A stretch of 64,000 nucleotides of DNA, from positions 620,001 through 684,000 of the forward strand of contig CAZILL010000002.1 in assembly GCA_964540105.1 (NCBI GenBank), read 5' to 3'. Within the stretch, counting starts at the first letter, position 1, and the number at the start of each line of letters is the position of its first letter. The notes below the pieces were generated by a model, which did not search any database, had not been told where the DNA came from, and saw only the letters and a list, made by a program, of their open reading frames with translations. The position numbers and the translations under genes were made by a program. Positions 25,666 to 33,507 of this stretch are shown here, one piece after another. This stretch comes from DATKJY01 sp964540105 (lineage in GTDB: Bacteria > Zixibacteria > MSB-5A5 > GN15 > FEB-12).

Positions 25666-26290
25666 AGCGGCTGCAACCGTAATGGCCGTCCTGTTTCTGT
25701 GGAGCGTGGCCTATTCAGCTTCGCTGCCTCGGGTCATACACATTCAAGTCATACAGCCTCCCGTTCCCTGGGCTGAGTCACAGATAGCAGACAAACTAGA
25801 GACCCACTTTGGCCGTGATCCTCGAATGCGCACGCGCCTTGTCAAGTCGTCGGAACCGGACGTGCCGTTGGAGGAAGCAGACAGCGTTCCTGCAACGCGT
25901 AGCTTTCAGAAGTCCAATTTCCTGCTCACTGTAACCATTCAAAGCGAACGCATCGATCGACGAAAAGGGTTCAAACTGCCGCTCTTCTTTCACCGGTGGG
26001 AAACAGTGGGGATCGTTGAGGGGGAGTTTCGATTGCTCGATGTGCAGCGGGGAAAGCTGCTGGCGGCCGAGCCGTTCGTCCATGAATTAAGAGGGCCGGC
26101 GGTCTTTCAGGGGAGTATGGATGACAACCGAGACGATCCAGATATTCATCTGCGCGCGCCCGAAAAAGCGCTTTTTGTGTCTGCGCTTGAGGATGGTTTG
26201 GTAACAATGCTGGTCGAGAGAACACGAGCGCTCCTGGGAAGCGCTGGGAGTCACGACCGTGAGTTCTTCACGCAAAAAACCAAGGACTGA
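25655..26290 (+). CDS. Secreted or periplasmic protein of the flagellar operon, unknown
   Basis: 211 aa with a signal peptide (RIRAAATVMAVLFLWSVAYSAS, cleavage probably after the Ala near residue 21). The mature part is mixed alpha/beta with TVTIQSERIDRRKGFKLP and VGIVEGEFRLLDVQRGKLLAAEPF, a pattern reminiscent of CsgG/FlgO/TolB-like periplasmic proteins that sense or build outer envelope parts. That resemblance is weak. No lipobox is seen. It lies between the PilZ trio and a GAF protein, overlapping both, so it is made with them. Confidence 0.65.
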   Translation: MRIRAAATVMAVLFLWSVAYSASLPRVIHIQVIQPPVPWAESQIADKLETHFGRDPRMRTRLVKSSEPDVPLEEADSVPATRSFQKSNFLLTVTIQSERIDRRKGFKLPLFFHRWETVGIVEGEFRLLDVQRGKLLAAEPFVHELRGPAVFQGSMDDNRDDPDIHLRAPEKALFVSALEDGLVTMLVERTRALLGSAGSHDREFFTQKTKD

Positions 26291-27086
26291 ACCTGTGAGT
26301 GCCCACCTATCGGTCATCGATCTCCTCGTGCGAGTGAGCGATCGCTGCCGCTCGGCCGACAGGATCGCTGAAGTACTTTCTGAGGTTACGGAGTCGCTTG
26401 AGCTCCTGACTCCATACTGTGCCGCAACCTGTTTTCTGTACGATCAAGAAAAGGACCGCCTTGTCGAGGCATGGACGGTCGGTCGGCGAGTCGACGTATT
26501 AGGATTTCTGGCCATGGGGCAGGGGCTCGGTATCTCGGGTTGGACAGCTCAGTACAATAAGCCGATCCTATTCTCCGATCGATCAACAAACGCTGACTTC
26601 GATCCGGAAACTGATTTTGCGACGATCCTCTCCCTGCCGTTAGCTGGAACCGGCCATACTCTCGGTGCGATGAACCTCGCCTATGATCATCCGAAGGCGG
26701 TTGATGACGATACGCTGGCCACTCTCGTCAGCGTGAGCAATCTCGTAGCCTCGTTCGTTGAGTTGCGGTGGTGTCGAGAGCAGTGGCAGGAGTCTCAAAC
26801 TAAACTGGATCAACTGGAGAAAGAACTTCAGAGCAGCAAGCGTCAGCAATCGCCGCTCTTGTCGCCGGAAGTCAATAACCTGCTGATTGTTCAAAATCAT
26901 CGAATCAATGATCCCTTGTCTGTTATAGTCGGGAATGTCCAATGCCTCCTCGAGGAGCAGACCATCGTTAATCAGAAGGGGATCTCGAGGTTGCGCCGGA
27001 TTGAGGAGGCCGCGCTGCGAATCGGCGAAGTAATCTGCGATCCGTTGCGGAGAAACAAACAGCAGCCGGACAAAGTCATTGGATAG
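26259..27086 (+). CDS. GAF protein with histidine-kinase H-box but no ATPase domain
   Basis: 275 aa. A GAF domain spans about residues 25-170 (AATCFLYDQEKDRLVEAWTVG, GLGISGWTAQYNKPILFSD, LPLAGTGHTLGAMNLAY). A coiled coil (about 170-195) then leads to an H-box-like segment around His214 (NHRINDPLSVIVGNVQCLL), close to the HisKA consensus HEINNPL. The protein ends about 50 residues later, without N, G1 or G2 boxes. The acidic residue normally next to the His is Arg here. It may be a dimerising phospho-acceptor or a pseudo-kinase partner for the response regulators downstream. GTG 26259 has GGGAG upstream. GTG 26295 is an alternative. Confidence 0.7.
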   Translation: MSSSRKKPRTEPVSAHLSVIDLLVRVSDRCRSADRIAEVLSEVTESLELLTPYCAATCFLYDQEKDRLVEAWTVGRRVDVLGFLAMGQGLGISGWTAQYNKPILFSDRSTNADFDPETDFATILSLPLAGTGHTLGAMNLAYDHPKAVDDDTLATLVSVSNLVASFVELRWCREQWQESQTKLDQLEKELQSSKRQQSPLLSPEVNNLLIVQNHRINDPLSVIVGNVQCLLEEQTIVNQKGISRLRRIEEAALRIGEVICDPLRRNKQQPDKVIG

Positions 27087-27126
27087 CTGTTGACCCTGCC
27101 TCGTGGACAGGAGAAGAGAGGAAGCG

Positions 27127-27498
27127 ATGAATCCATCAATAGACAATAAGCACAGACAAGATCTTGACCTTCTGACTGAAGTGGACAATCTCGGTGAAGA
27201 AGTGAAGACGCTGGCGCTCAATTTGGCGATCTATCTGGCCAAGGCCAAGGCGAAGACCAATTCGCAGGATTTGAACCGGATGGAACCGGAGTTTATCAAG
27301 CTTGTAAACGGTACCGTCCGGGTCGTTCAGGAAATGACACTGATCTTGAACGCAGCACGGAACATGGAACGAATGATTTACGACGTTCCGTCGGGAAATC
27401 TCGACCAGGACCGTCTCGAGACCCGCCTCCGTTCCTTGCTTGGGCAGTGTGGAACGATTTTGCAGAGCCTCTCCCAAGTCAAAGGGATGATGCCATAG
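27127..27498 (+). CDS. Small helical protein, unknown
   Basis: 123 aa, almost wholly alpha-helical with heptad-like patterning (LLTEVDNLGEEVKTLALNLA, then LVNGTVRVVQEMTLILNAARNMERM and LGQCGTILQSLSQVKGMM). No signal or membrane helix. ATG 27127 has GAGAGGAAGCG just upstream. It could be a chaperone-like or phosphotransfer-like four-helix bundle, but it has no conserved histidine in a suitable context. Lies between the GAF protein and a sigma-28-like promoter. Confidence 0.65.
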   Translation: MNPSIDNKHRQDLDLLTEVDNLGEEVKTLALNLAIYLAKAKAKTNSQDLNRMEPEFIKLVNGTVRVVQEMTLILNAARNMERMIYDVPSGNLDQDRLETRLRSLLGQCGTILQSLSQVKGMMP

Positions 27499-27546
27499 CA
27501 GGGGAGATCCCTCCCGCCGAGCCAGGAGAGAGGGAAGACCACGAGT

Positions 27547-27573
27547 TAAGGATATGGATTAGGTCACCGATAA
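27547..27573 (+). promoter_or_regulatory. Sigma-28 (FliA)-type promoter before the response-regulator genes
   Basis: TAAG (27547-27550), then 15 bases, then ACCGATAA (27566-27573). This matches TAAA-N15-GCCGATAA at 10 of 12 positions with exact spacing. It lies in the 142-base gap before the response regulator at 27641, so the two receivers and FapA could be a late, FliA-dependent unit. The cognate FliA is encoded 6 kb upstream. Confidence 0.55.
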
Positions 27574-27640
27574 TAGGAAAGGATGCCCCGGTTATCCGAA
27601 GGAGCGTTTGCTTTCGCGGATATCTGTCGGCAAATGGGCT

Positions 27641-28057
27641 ATGAACAAAGACTGCTTCGAAAAACTCAATCACCTGGTCACGGAGCGGGGAAAGCCGTTT
27701 CGGATCCTCATCGTTGATGATGAACGCTGGGTCCGGGAGGTCTTTCGCGACTACTGCGCCTTGACCAATTCGTTTGAAATCGACATGGCCCGGAGTGGGG
27801 AAGAAGCCATCGAGATGGCAATCGCACAACCTTATGATCTGATCACGCTCGACCTGATCATGCCCGAGGTGTCGGGGTTGGAAGCGCTCGGGGCAATCAA
27901 GGAAAAGTGTCCGCGCGTTCCGGTCATGATCGTCACCGGCAACGCGACCGAGAAACTCGTGCACGAGGCGGGCATTCTGGGGGCGTGCCGGGTGATGTAC
28001 AAGCCGGTCCGATTAGAGGATTTTGTCACTGAGTTGGTCTCGCGACTCGGACAGTGA
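27641..28057 (+). CDS. Single-domain response regulator 1
   Basis: 138 aa CheY-like receiver with an N-terminal extension of about 18 residues. The acidic pair is in ILIVDDERW, the phospho-acceptor Asp in LITLDLIMPEVSGLEAL, the Thr in VMIVTGNAT and the Lys in VMYKPVRLED. No output domain. ATG 27641 is preferred to the TTG at 27608. By itself it would act like CheY or as a phosphorelay carrier. Partner kinase not in view; the GAF/H-box protein is a neighbour but lacks an ATPase. Confidence 0.85.
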   Translation: MNKDCFEKLNHLVTERGKPFRILIVDDERWVREVFRDYCALTNSFEIDMARSGEEAIEMAIAQPYDLITLDLIMPEVSGLEALGAIKEKCPRVPVMIVTGNATEKLVHEAGILGACRVMYKPVRLEDFVTELVSRLGQ

Positions 28058-28142
28058 CGGTGGTGCAAGTCACGCAATGGATACTCATTCCGGTGAATCG
28101 TTTGGCGGGGGAAGGCCGGACAACCGTGAGGACACGGCAAGC

Positions 28143-28550
28143 ATGAAAAGCGCTATTACCATACTCGTCGTTGATGACGAGAGCATGATGAGGAATCTGC
28201 TCGAAAAAATTCTGTCCCGCGACGGCTACAGTGTCCTTAACGCTGAAGACGGAGAACAGGCGCTCGAAGTTCTGCGTGTCCAGAAGGTGGATATTCTCAT
28301 TTCGGATATCAAGATGCCTCGGCTTGACGGTTTCGGCTTGCTGAAGACTGTTAAGATGGAGTTCCCCGATCTGGGCGTCATTATGATGACCGCCTATGGA
28401 GACGCCTTCACGGTCAAGGACGCACTTCTCCTGGGAGCCGACGAGTACATCACCAAGCCCTTCAAGAGCTACGAAATCTCGCTGGTCGTGGAGCGGGCCT
28501 ACTGGCGCAAACTGTCATCTGCGCCGTCCCGGAGAGAGCTAGGTCTTTAG
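28143..28550 (+). CDS. Single-domain response regulator 2
   Basis: 135 aa receiver. ILVVDDESMMRNLLEKIL carries the acidic pair, ILISDIKMPRLDGFGLL the phospho-Asp, VIMMTAYGD the Thr and EYITKPFKSYE the Lys. Only about 15 residues follow the domain. ATG 28143 is used since the receiver begins at once; an upstream in-frame start would add an unusual Gly-rich leader. It begins 85 bases after receiver 1 and ends 12 bases before fapA. Confidence 0.85.
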   Translation: MKSAITILVVDDESMMRNLLEKILSRDGYSVLNAEDGEQALEVLRVQKVDILISDIKMPRLDGFGLLKTVKMEFPDLGVIMMTAYGDAFTVKDALLLGADEYITKPFKSYEISLVVERAYWRKLSSAPSRRELGL

Positions 28551-28562
28551 AGGCGTGAACAG

Positions 28563-29972
28563 ATGACTGATCAGACACGTACGGCCACGCGACAGCGGAC
28601 ACGCACAACGATCACCAAGGATAACATGACCGCCATGCTTGTGCTGTATCCTCCTCAGCCGAGCGAGCCGGAATTGACGGTCGATGACGTGTTAGGTGAG
28701 ATGAACGTGGCCGGTGTTGTTCATGGCGTAGATCACGCTGTTATCGAAGAGTCCCTAAACAGCAAAGTGTTCAACACGCCCATTAAGGCCGCCGTGGGGA
28801 CTCCCCCCGAGAAGGGAGAGAACGCGGAGCTTATCTATGCGTTCGATACCTCCAATCATCATTCCCCGAAAGAGGATGCCGATGGCCGCATCGACTATCG
28901 AGACATGAATTTCATCCAGAACACAACTGTCGGTGCCGTGCTGGTCACAAAGAAACCACCCACGCCTGGAATAGCCGGCAAGAATGTTCTGGGCAAGGAA
29001 ATCCCTCCCGCGGATGGACGTGATTTTCCGTTCAAGCCCGGACAAGGGACAAAAGTGTCTGATGATGGCTTGTCGCTGATCGCTACCGCGGAAGGCGCGA
29101 TTGTCTTTCGTGCCGGTGAGGTTTCTGTTAAAGATGTGCTCCCGATAAACGGCGACGTTGATATCAGTGTCGGGAATCTCGATTGTCGTGGTTCGGTCAA
29201 AATTAGCGGACAGGTGAACGCCGGATTCAAGATCACGGTCGATGGCAACGTGGAGGTAGGCGGCAATGTCGAAGATAGCACGATCCTCGCAAAGGGGAAC
29301 ATCCTTGTCAAAGGCGGATTCTTTGGGAACGGGTCGGGGCACATTGAGGCCGAAGGGGATATCACCGTGAAATTCGCCGAGGGCCAGAAGATGGTTTCCG
29401 GCGGAGATATCTTCGTCGGCGGGGAACTGATCAACTGCAATATCACCGCAAAAGGGAATGTCTGGGTCAAGGGTAAGCAGGGGAAGATCGTCGGTGGTGA
29501 AGTGAAGGCTGGCAAGGAGATCCGCGCGTCTGTGCTCGGCTCCGAGTCAGGAACACCCACGAATCTGATTGTTGCCTATGATGCTCAATTGTGGCAGAAG
29601 TACCACCATACGATCAAGGAGATCGCACGGCTCAAGGCTGACAGCGAGCGAATCAAAGAGGTTCTGTACGGGCTTGTCCGCCTTGAAATGGATGGCAAGC
29701 TGAGCCCGGACAAGAAGAAAGCGCTGGATCAGCTTCAAGCATTCCACAAAGACCTGCCGGACAATTTGCTATCGATGCAGAATCAGAAGACCGAAATCGA
29801 AGAGAAGATGAAGGAACTGCGCGATGCGCGGATCATTGCCGAAGAAACGATCTATCCGGGTGTGCGGGCACATTTCGGCATTGTGTATCGAGAGATTCTG
29901 GAAGAAGTCAAGGGCTGTAAACTGTCCATGGAAGGCAGTCAGGTCATGATGTCCGACCTGAAAAACCATTGA
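28563..29972 (+). CDS. FapA (DUF342) family protein
   Basis: 469 aa. The family FapA core is a right-handed beta-helix with repeated Gly-Asn/Asp turns: INGDVDISVGNLDCRGSVKISG, KITVDGNVEVGGNVED, ILAKGNILVKGGFFG, HIEAEGDITVKFAEG (about residues 195-330). It is followed by a long helical coiled-coil tail (LKADSERIKEVLYGLVRLEM and so on) and a short beta end. The N-terminal GTPPEKGENAELIYAF and TPGIAGKNVLGKEIP motifs are typical. DUF342/FapA proteins are linked with polar flagellar assembly in Vibrio and occur at the end of fla operons. Exact role is inferred. Last gene of the flagellar block. Confidence 0.85.
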   Translation: MTDQTRTATRQRTRTTITKDNMTAMLVLYPPQPSEPELTVDDVLGEMNVAGVVHGVDHAVIEESLNSKVFNTPIKAAVGTPPEKGENAELIYAFDTSNHHSPKEDADGRIDYRDMNFIQNTTVGAVLVTKKPPTPGIAGKNVLGKEIPPADGRDFPFKPGQGTKVSDDGLSLIATAEGAIVFRAGEVSVKDVLPINGDVDISVGNLDCRGSVKISGQVNAGFKITVDGNVEVGGNVEDSTILAKGNILVKGGFFGNGSGHIEAEGDITVKFAEGQKMVSGGDIFVGGELINCNITAKGNVWVKGKQGKIVGGEVKAGKEIRASVLGSESGTPTNLIVAYDAQLWQKYHHTIKEIARLKADSERIKEVLYGLVRLEMDGKLSPDKKKALDQLQAFHKDLPDNLLSMQNQKTEIEEKMKELRDARIIAEETIYPGVRAHFGIVYREILEEVKGCKLSMEGSQVMMSDLKNH

Positions 29973-30028
29973 CTTCTGCTCCATCTGACTGTTAGTCCCT
30001 CTCTCTATCAGAGACTCCCAAAAAGAGC

Positions 30029-30057
30029 TTGGCGCGAGCGCGACCTGACGGTATATT
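30029..30057 (+). promoter_or_regulatory. Sigma-70 promoter of tRNA-Ser(GCU)
   Basis: TTGGCG (30029-30034), a 17-base spacer, then TATATT (30052-30057). The transcript start would be near 30064, about 26 bases before the tRNA 5' end. This spacing is usual for a tRNA precursor. Confidence 0.6.
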
Positions 30058-30089
30058 GGCGCGTCATTTGATCACACGTAGTTGAGATC

Positions 30090-30179
30090 GGAGAGGTGGC
30101 CGAGTGGCTGAAGGCAGCTGCCTGCTAAGCAGTTGACCCTTTACGGGGTCCCTGGGTTCGAATCCCAGCCTCTCCGCCA
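30090..30179 (+). tRNA. tRNA-Ser (anticodon GCU)
   Basis: 90 bases with an encoded CCA (30177-30179). The acceptor stem GGAGAGG pairs with CCTCTCC. The anticodon loop CTGCTAA carries GCT (decoding AGC/AGU) on a 6-bp stem with one G-T pair. A long variable arm (GACCCTTTACGGGGTC) marks a class II tRNA, and the T loop GTTCGAATC is standard. Confidence 0.96.
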
Positions 30180-30553
30180 GATTGGTGCATCGCCTCGTAA
30201 CTTCATGATATGCAATAGATTACGGTTGCGCTCGGTGCGCTCTTACCCATCAAGAGGGTGAGGCGAACGGCGCGGGGTGGGTGAGGTGGATCTGTTCGTT
30301 GGCGCGAATGTCTCAGATTTGGCGTGAGAAAATGGGCTCGTTTTCCAACTGTATTATTTAGCACGCACTGTGCGGGGACAGCTCGCATCGTGTGTACTCA
30401 CGGTTGGTAACGGCCGCAGCTCTTCCTTTCATAAAGATGCGCGGGGCGGGGATTGCACACGAGTCGGGGGTGATTTTGTTGCTAAGGGGGGGCGGGCCGG
30501 ATGAACGTCAAGTCCATTGCCGTTTGCAGGAGCGAGTTGTAAGCTTGGGAGCG
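30180..30553. other. Noncoding stretch between tRNA-Ser and a methyltransferase gene
   Basis: Open frames here are short or lack ribosome-binding sites. A longer start of the following methyltransferase would reach 30392, but the conserved domain begins much later. The G-rich segment near 30260-30300 and a -10-like TATTAT at about 30351 are visible. Nothing else is recognised. Confidence 0.4.
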
Positions 30554-31321
30554 ATGAAACGTCCTCTGTACACTGAATTGGCATGGGCATACGATCTGAT
30601 CGTGAGGAAGCCTTTGCCACAATGGTGCGAGGCAATCCATTCGATACTTCAGCGTCTGCACGTCCCACTAGGCGCGCGTATTCTTGACGCAGGTTGCGGC
30701 ACCGGTGGTTACGCGATTTATCTCTGTCGCTTAGGATATCAGGTAACGGGTGTCGACATCTCCGCCGAAATGATTGATCAGGCTCAGTTGAAAGCGAATT
30801 CAGACGGGTCGAAAGTTCGGTTTGAAGTGGCAGACCTCCTGGAACTGGAGCAAAGGCATGGTTACGACGCAATCTTGTGCCGCGGAGTACTCAACGATCT
30901 TATCTCGGACGAGGATCGCGCTCGAGCGTTTGAGTCGTTTTCAAGCTCACTTGTTACAGGCGGAACCCTTCTGCTCGATGTCCGGAACTGGGACCAGACT
31001 GTTCTGGTCAAGCGTCAGAACCCGATCACCGAAGTCTCGTTAACTGTCGAGAGGGATCGCGTGTATTTTCGAAGTGAGACGAGTCTCGAGGCGGAGCGGC
31101 ATCAGTTGGCGATCAGAGAAGTCTCTGAGATAGAGACCCATGGCAAGACCAGACGCAGCAGCTGCGAATTCGTGATGCGTTGCTGGACGCCAGATGAGCT
31201 CATAGGTTGCCTGCGCCGTTCGGGCTTCTCAGTAATTGAGCTGTTAGGGGATTACGATCGGGCAATTCCTCTGGGGGGTACCGAACGCATTATTGGTGTT
31301 GCCCAATCAAGCCCCGGTTAG
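30554..31321 (+). CDS. Class I SAM-dependent methyltransferase
   Basis: 255 aa. The Rossmann SAM motif I is ILDAGCGTGGYAIYLCRLGYQVTGVDIS, with the acidic ribose-binding Asp in GVDIS. Motif II lies around DAILCRGVLNDL. It belongs to the UbiE/Methyltransf_25-like group acting on small molecules; the substrate cannot be told. ATG 30554 follows GGGAGCG at good spacing and starts just before the family fold (YTELAWAYDLI). Longer starts add a Gly-rich, atypical leader. Monocistronic by appearance. Confidence 0.8.
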   Translation: MKRPLYTELAWAYDLIVRKPLPQWCEAIHSILQRLHVPLGARILDAGCGTGGYAIYLCRLGYQVTGVDISAEMIDQAQLKANSDGSKVRFEVADLLELEQRHGYDAILCRGVLNDLISDEDRARAFESFSSSLVTGGTLLLDVRNWDQTVLVKRQNPITEVSLTVERDRVYFRSETSLEAERHQLAIREVSEIETHGKTRRSSCEFVMRCWTPDELIGCLRRSGFSVIELLGDYDRAIPLGGTERIIGVAQSSPG

Positions 31322-31404
31322 CGTTTCTCCGGGTCAACGATCATGTGCGTGGCCTGAGTACTTAGCGTGACTGGCGATATGCCACCCCTGTTGGAGTAAG
31401 GGCA

Positions 31405-31417
31405 GGCACTTCGTGCC
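31405..31417. repeat. Short perfect hairpin GGCAC-TTC-GTGCC
   Basis: A 5-bp perfect stem with a 3-base loop, just 3' of CTGTTGGAG. The same CTGTTGGAG string precedes the inverted repeat at 35708. It is part of the structured 310-base gap between the methyltransferase and rsgA genes. Confidence 0.4.
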
Positions 31418-31455
31418 AAGGTCAAACGCAAGACGTGACGCAACTATGAAGTTCA

Positions 31456-31499
31456 GCGTCAGTTCACACTCGTGACAAGTCAAGAGCAAGAACTGACGC
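31456..31499. repeat. Intergenic inverted repeat, copy 1
   Basis: GCGTCAGTT (31456-31464) and AACTGACGC (31491-31499) are a perfect 9-bp inverted repeat around 26 bases that include CACACTCGTG. A second copy at 35708-35753 has the same architecture, with paired base changes in its stem. No gene lies in 31322-31631. Confidence 0.6.
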
Positions 31500-31510
31500 A
31501 ACATTCTGAC

Positions 31511-31534
31511 CCCTCTCCCATGCTTGGGAGAGGG
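31511..31534. terminator. Perfect 10-bp hairpin
   Basis: CCCTCTCCCA (31511-31520), loop TGCT, TGGGAGAGGG (31525-31534). The stem is perfect and GC-rich but lacks a T run, so it may be a transcript-stabilising or repetitive palindromic element rather than an intrinsic terminator. It lies 11 bases after inverted repeat copy 1. Confidence 0.5.
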
Positions 31535-31631
31535 TGGTGGGAAGCGACGGGCGTGGGAAGGGAAGGAGCAGTCGCTCCGGCTTGATTCTGGCGCTTGATA
31601 GCCGGGGAGCTTAGCGGTACATTGCTTAGTA

Positions 31632-32555
31632 ATGGAGAAGACGGAACGAGGGATAGTGGTGGCGGCGAGGGGGCGGTTTTTCGATGTTCTGGCTTCCGAT
31701 CATCGACGAGTCGCGTGTGAGTTGCGACGTAAGGTCAAACTTGCGCGTGATGGCACAACATTGGCCGCCGTAGGCGATGATGTGCTCTTTACGCGCATCG
31801 ATGCCGAGACGGGGATCATCGACAAGGTTCTGGAGCGTCGAAGCACGTTTTCCCGCCCCGCGAAAGGGCATGAGTCACGCCGCCAGGTGATCGCAGCCAA
31901 TCTTGATTGTCTGGCGATTGTCGCGTCGATAACGTCGCCATCGCTGAAGACCGGACTGATCGATCGGTTCCTCATCGCCGGGGCAATCGGGAAGCTCCGA
32001 CCGATCATCGTGCTCAACAAGATGGACCTTGAGAAACCGAGCGACCTCGACGAGATCATCGCCGCGTATCGGGATATTGATTGCGTGGTCGTGCCGGTCT
32101 CGGCCACCACTCAACATGGACTTGCGGAACTGGCTGCCTGCCTTGAGGGGCATCGAACGCTCTTCGCCGGACATTCGGGAGTGGGGAAATCGACTCTGCT
32201 CAATTCCCTTATTCCGGGATTGAATCTACGCACACGGGAAGTTTCTCAGCATTCGGAACGAGGCAAGCATACGACGACCTCGATCGAGCTCTATCCGCTT
32301 CCGAACGGTGGGTTTGCGGTTGATTCCCCGGGGTTGCGGGTGCTGGGGCTTTGGGATCTGGACAAAGATGATCTTCCTCAGTACTACCCCGATTTCGCGC
32401 GCTATCTGCACGCGTGTCGATTTCAGCCTTGCAGTCATTCGCATGAGCCGGCATGCGCGATCAAGGAGGCGGTGGAGAAGGGAACGATCAGTCGATTTCG
32501 ACACGAAAACTATCTAGCGATCGCATCCTCGCTGGACGCGGATCCACTTTGGTAA
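31632..32555 (+). CDS. rsgA: Ribosome small-subunit-dependent GTPase A
   Basis: Circularly permuted GTPase that checks late 30S maturation. The N-terminal OB fold (about 1-75) is followed by the permuted G motifs in order G4 (IVLNKMDLE), G5 (VSATTQHGL), G1 (GHSGVGKSTLLN), G2 and G3 (DSPGLRVLGLW). The C-terminal zinc site is seen as CRFQPCSHSHEPAC. Length of 307 aa is normal. ATG 31632; the OB fold begins within ten residues, so no earlier start is needed. Confidence 0.95.
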   Translation: MEKTERGIVVAARGRFFDVLASDHRRVACELRRKVKLARDGTTLAAVGDDVLFTRIDAETGIIDKVLERRSTFSRPAKGHESRRQVIAANLDCLAIVASITSPSLKTGLIDRFLIAGAIGKLRPIIVLNKMDLEKPSDLDEIIAAYRDIDCVVVPVSATTQHGLAELAACLEGHRTLFAGHSGVGKSTLLNSLIPGLNLRTREVSQHSERGKHTTTSIELYPLPNGGFAVDSPGLRVLGLWDLDKDDLPQYYPDFARYLHACRFQPCSHSHEPACAIKEAVEKGTISRFRHENYLAIASSLDADPLW

Positions 32556-32557
32556 GC

Positions 32558-32584
32558 TCAAAAATTACAGTAACTTACCGATAA
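32558..32584 (+). promoter_or_regulatory. Possible sigma-28-like site or palindromic operator before the MCE gene
   Basis: TCAA (32558-32561), 15 bases, ACCGATAA (32577-32584) fits the FliA consensus at 10 of 12 positions. The -10 part also lies in a palindrome CCGAT-A-ATCGG (32578-32588), so a repressor site is an equally good reading. It is 16 bases before the gene at 32600. Confidence 0.35.
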
Positions 32585-32599
32585 TCGGATGTAACGGTT

Positions 32600-33505
32600 A
32601 TGGCTTCCAAGAGTAATGTAGAATTTCGCGTCGGAGTGATCATCCTCTTCGGTCTGATGATCCTGATGGGGTCATTGTACTGGCTTCAGGGATACAAGCT
32701 CGAACGGAACGCTCGGGTGGTGAGAGTGAAGTTCACCGATGTCGGCTCTCTGGCCGAGGGGGATCGGGTGACTGTTTCGGGGGTGCTGAAAGGGAAGGTG
32801 AATCGGCTGACCCTCACGGATGAAGGGGTGCTGGTCGATTTGCTCATCTATCAGGACGTGAACCTGAAACGTGATGCGACCATTACGATAAAGAACCTGG
32901 GCCTGATGGGGGAGCGGTTTATCGCGATAGCGCCCGGAGTCGACAGCATCTCATTCGACACGGCGGCGGTTGTGAACGGCAAGTATGACACGGGAATCCC
33001 CGAAGTGATGGGGCTGATGGGCGAGATGATCACCGAGCTTCGCAATCTGGTCGTGGCGTTCAAGCGAACGGTGGCGTCGGATTCGTCGTTGCAGAAGTTC
33101 AACAACACGGTGGCCAATCTGGAGCAGGTGTCGAAATCGTTGTCGTCGTATCTGACGCGAAATGAGGGGAAACTGGATCAGACCGTTGATAATTTCCTGA
33201 ATGCATCGCGTGACGTGAACAGGCTGCTGGCGCGAAACGGGCTGTTGATTGACTCGAGTCTGACGCGAGTTGAGCGAACGTCGCGAAAGCTGGAGATGTT
33301 TGCTTCGGGGCTGGACACCCTGTCACAGTCGGCGAAGCGGTTCGCCGCGGCGCTGGACAATCAGGACGGCACCATGCGCCTGCTCTTGGATGATCGGCGA
33401 CTGTACGACGATCTGCGCCGTGCCGCGGACAATCTCGACGAACTGATCAGGGATATCAAAGCCAATCCGAAGAAGTACATCAATGTGAAAGTAGGGATAT
33501 TCTGA
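32600..33505 (+). CDS. MlaD/MCE-domain lipid transport protein
   Basis: 301 aa. One N-terminal membrane helix (VGVIILFGLMILMGSLYWL) anchors the protein in the inner membrane. The MCE domain follows (about residues 38-118; VKFTDVGSLAEGDRVTVSGVLKGKV, IKNLGLMGERFIAI). The rest is a long amphipathic helical region (about 140-290; YLTRNEGKLDQTVDNFLNASRDVN), as in periplasm-spanning MCE proteins. By family it carries phospholipids across the periplasm. The MlaE permease and MlaF ATPase partners are not next to it. GH57 gene starts 2 bases after the stop. Confidence 0.88.
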   Translation: MASKSNVEFRVGVIILFGLMILMGSLYWLQGYKLERNARVVRVKFTDVGSLAEGDRVTVSGVLKGKVNRLTLTDEGVLVDLLIYQDVNLKRDATITIKNLGLMGERFIAIAPGVDSISFDTAAVVNGKYDTGIPEVMGLMGEMITELRNLVVAFKRTVASDSSLQKFNNTVANLEQVSKSLSSYLTRNEGKLDQTVDNFLNASRDVNRLLARNGLLIDSSLTRVERTSRKLEMFASGLDTLSQSAKRFAAALDNQDGTMRLLLDDRRLYDDLRRAADNLDELIRDIKANPKKYINVKVGIF

Positions 33506-33507
33506 CC

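Noticed and set aside
30392..30553. Longer N-terminus for the methyltransferase
   Set aside because: The added residues are Gly/Arg-rich and unlike the family. ATG 30554 has a good GGGAGCG.
31746..31765. TGGCAC...GGC sigma-54-like string inside rsgA
   Set aside because: It is inside coding sequence with no gene start downstream and is explained by codons.
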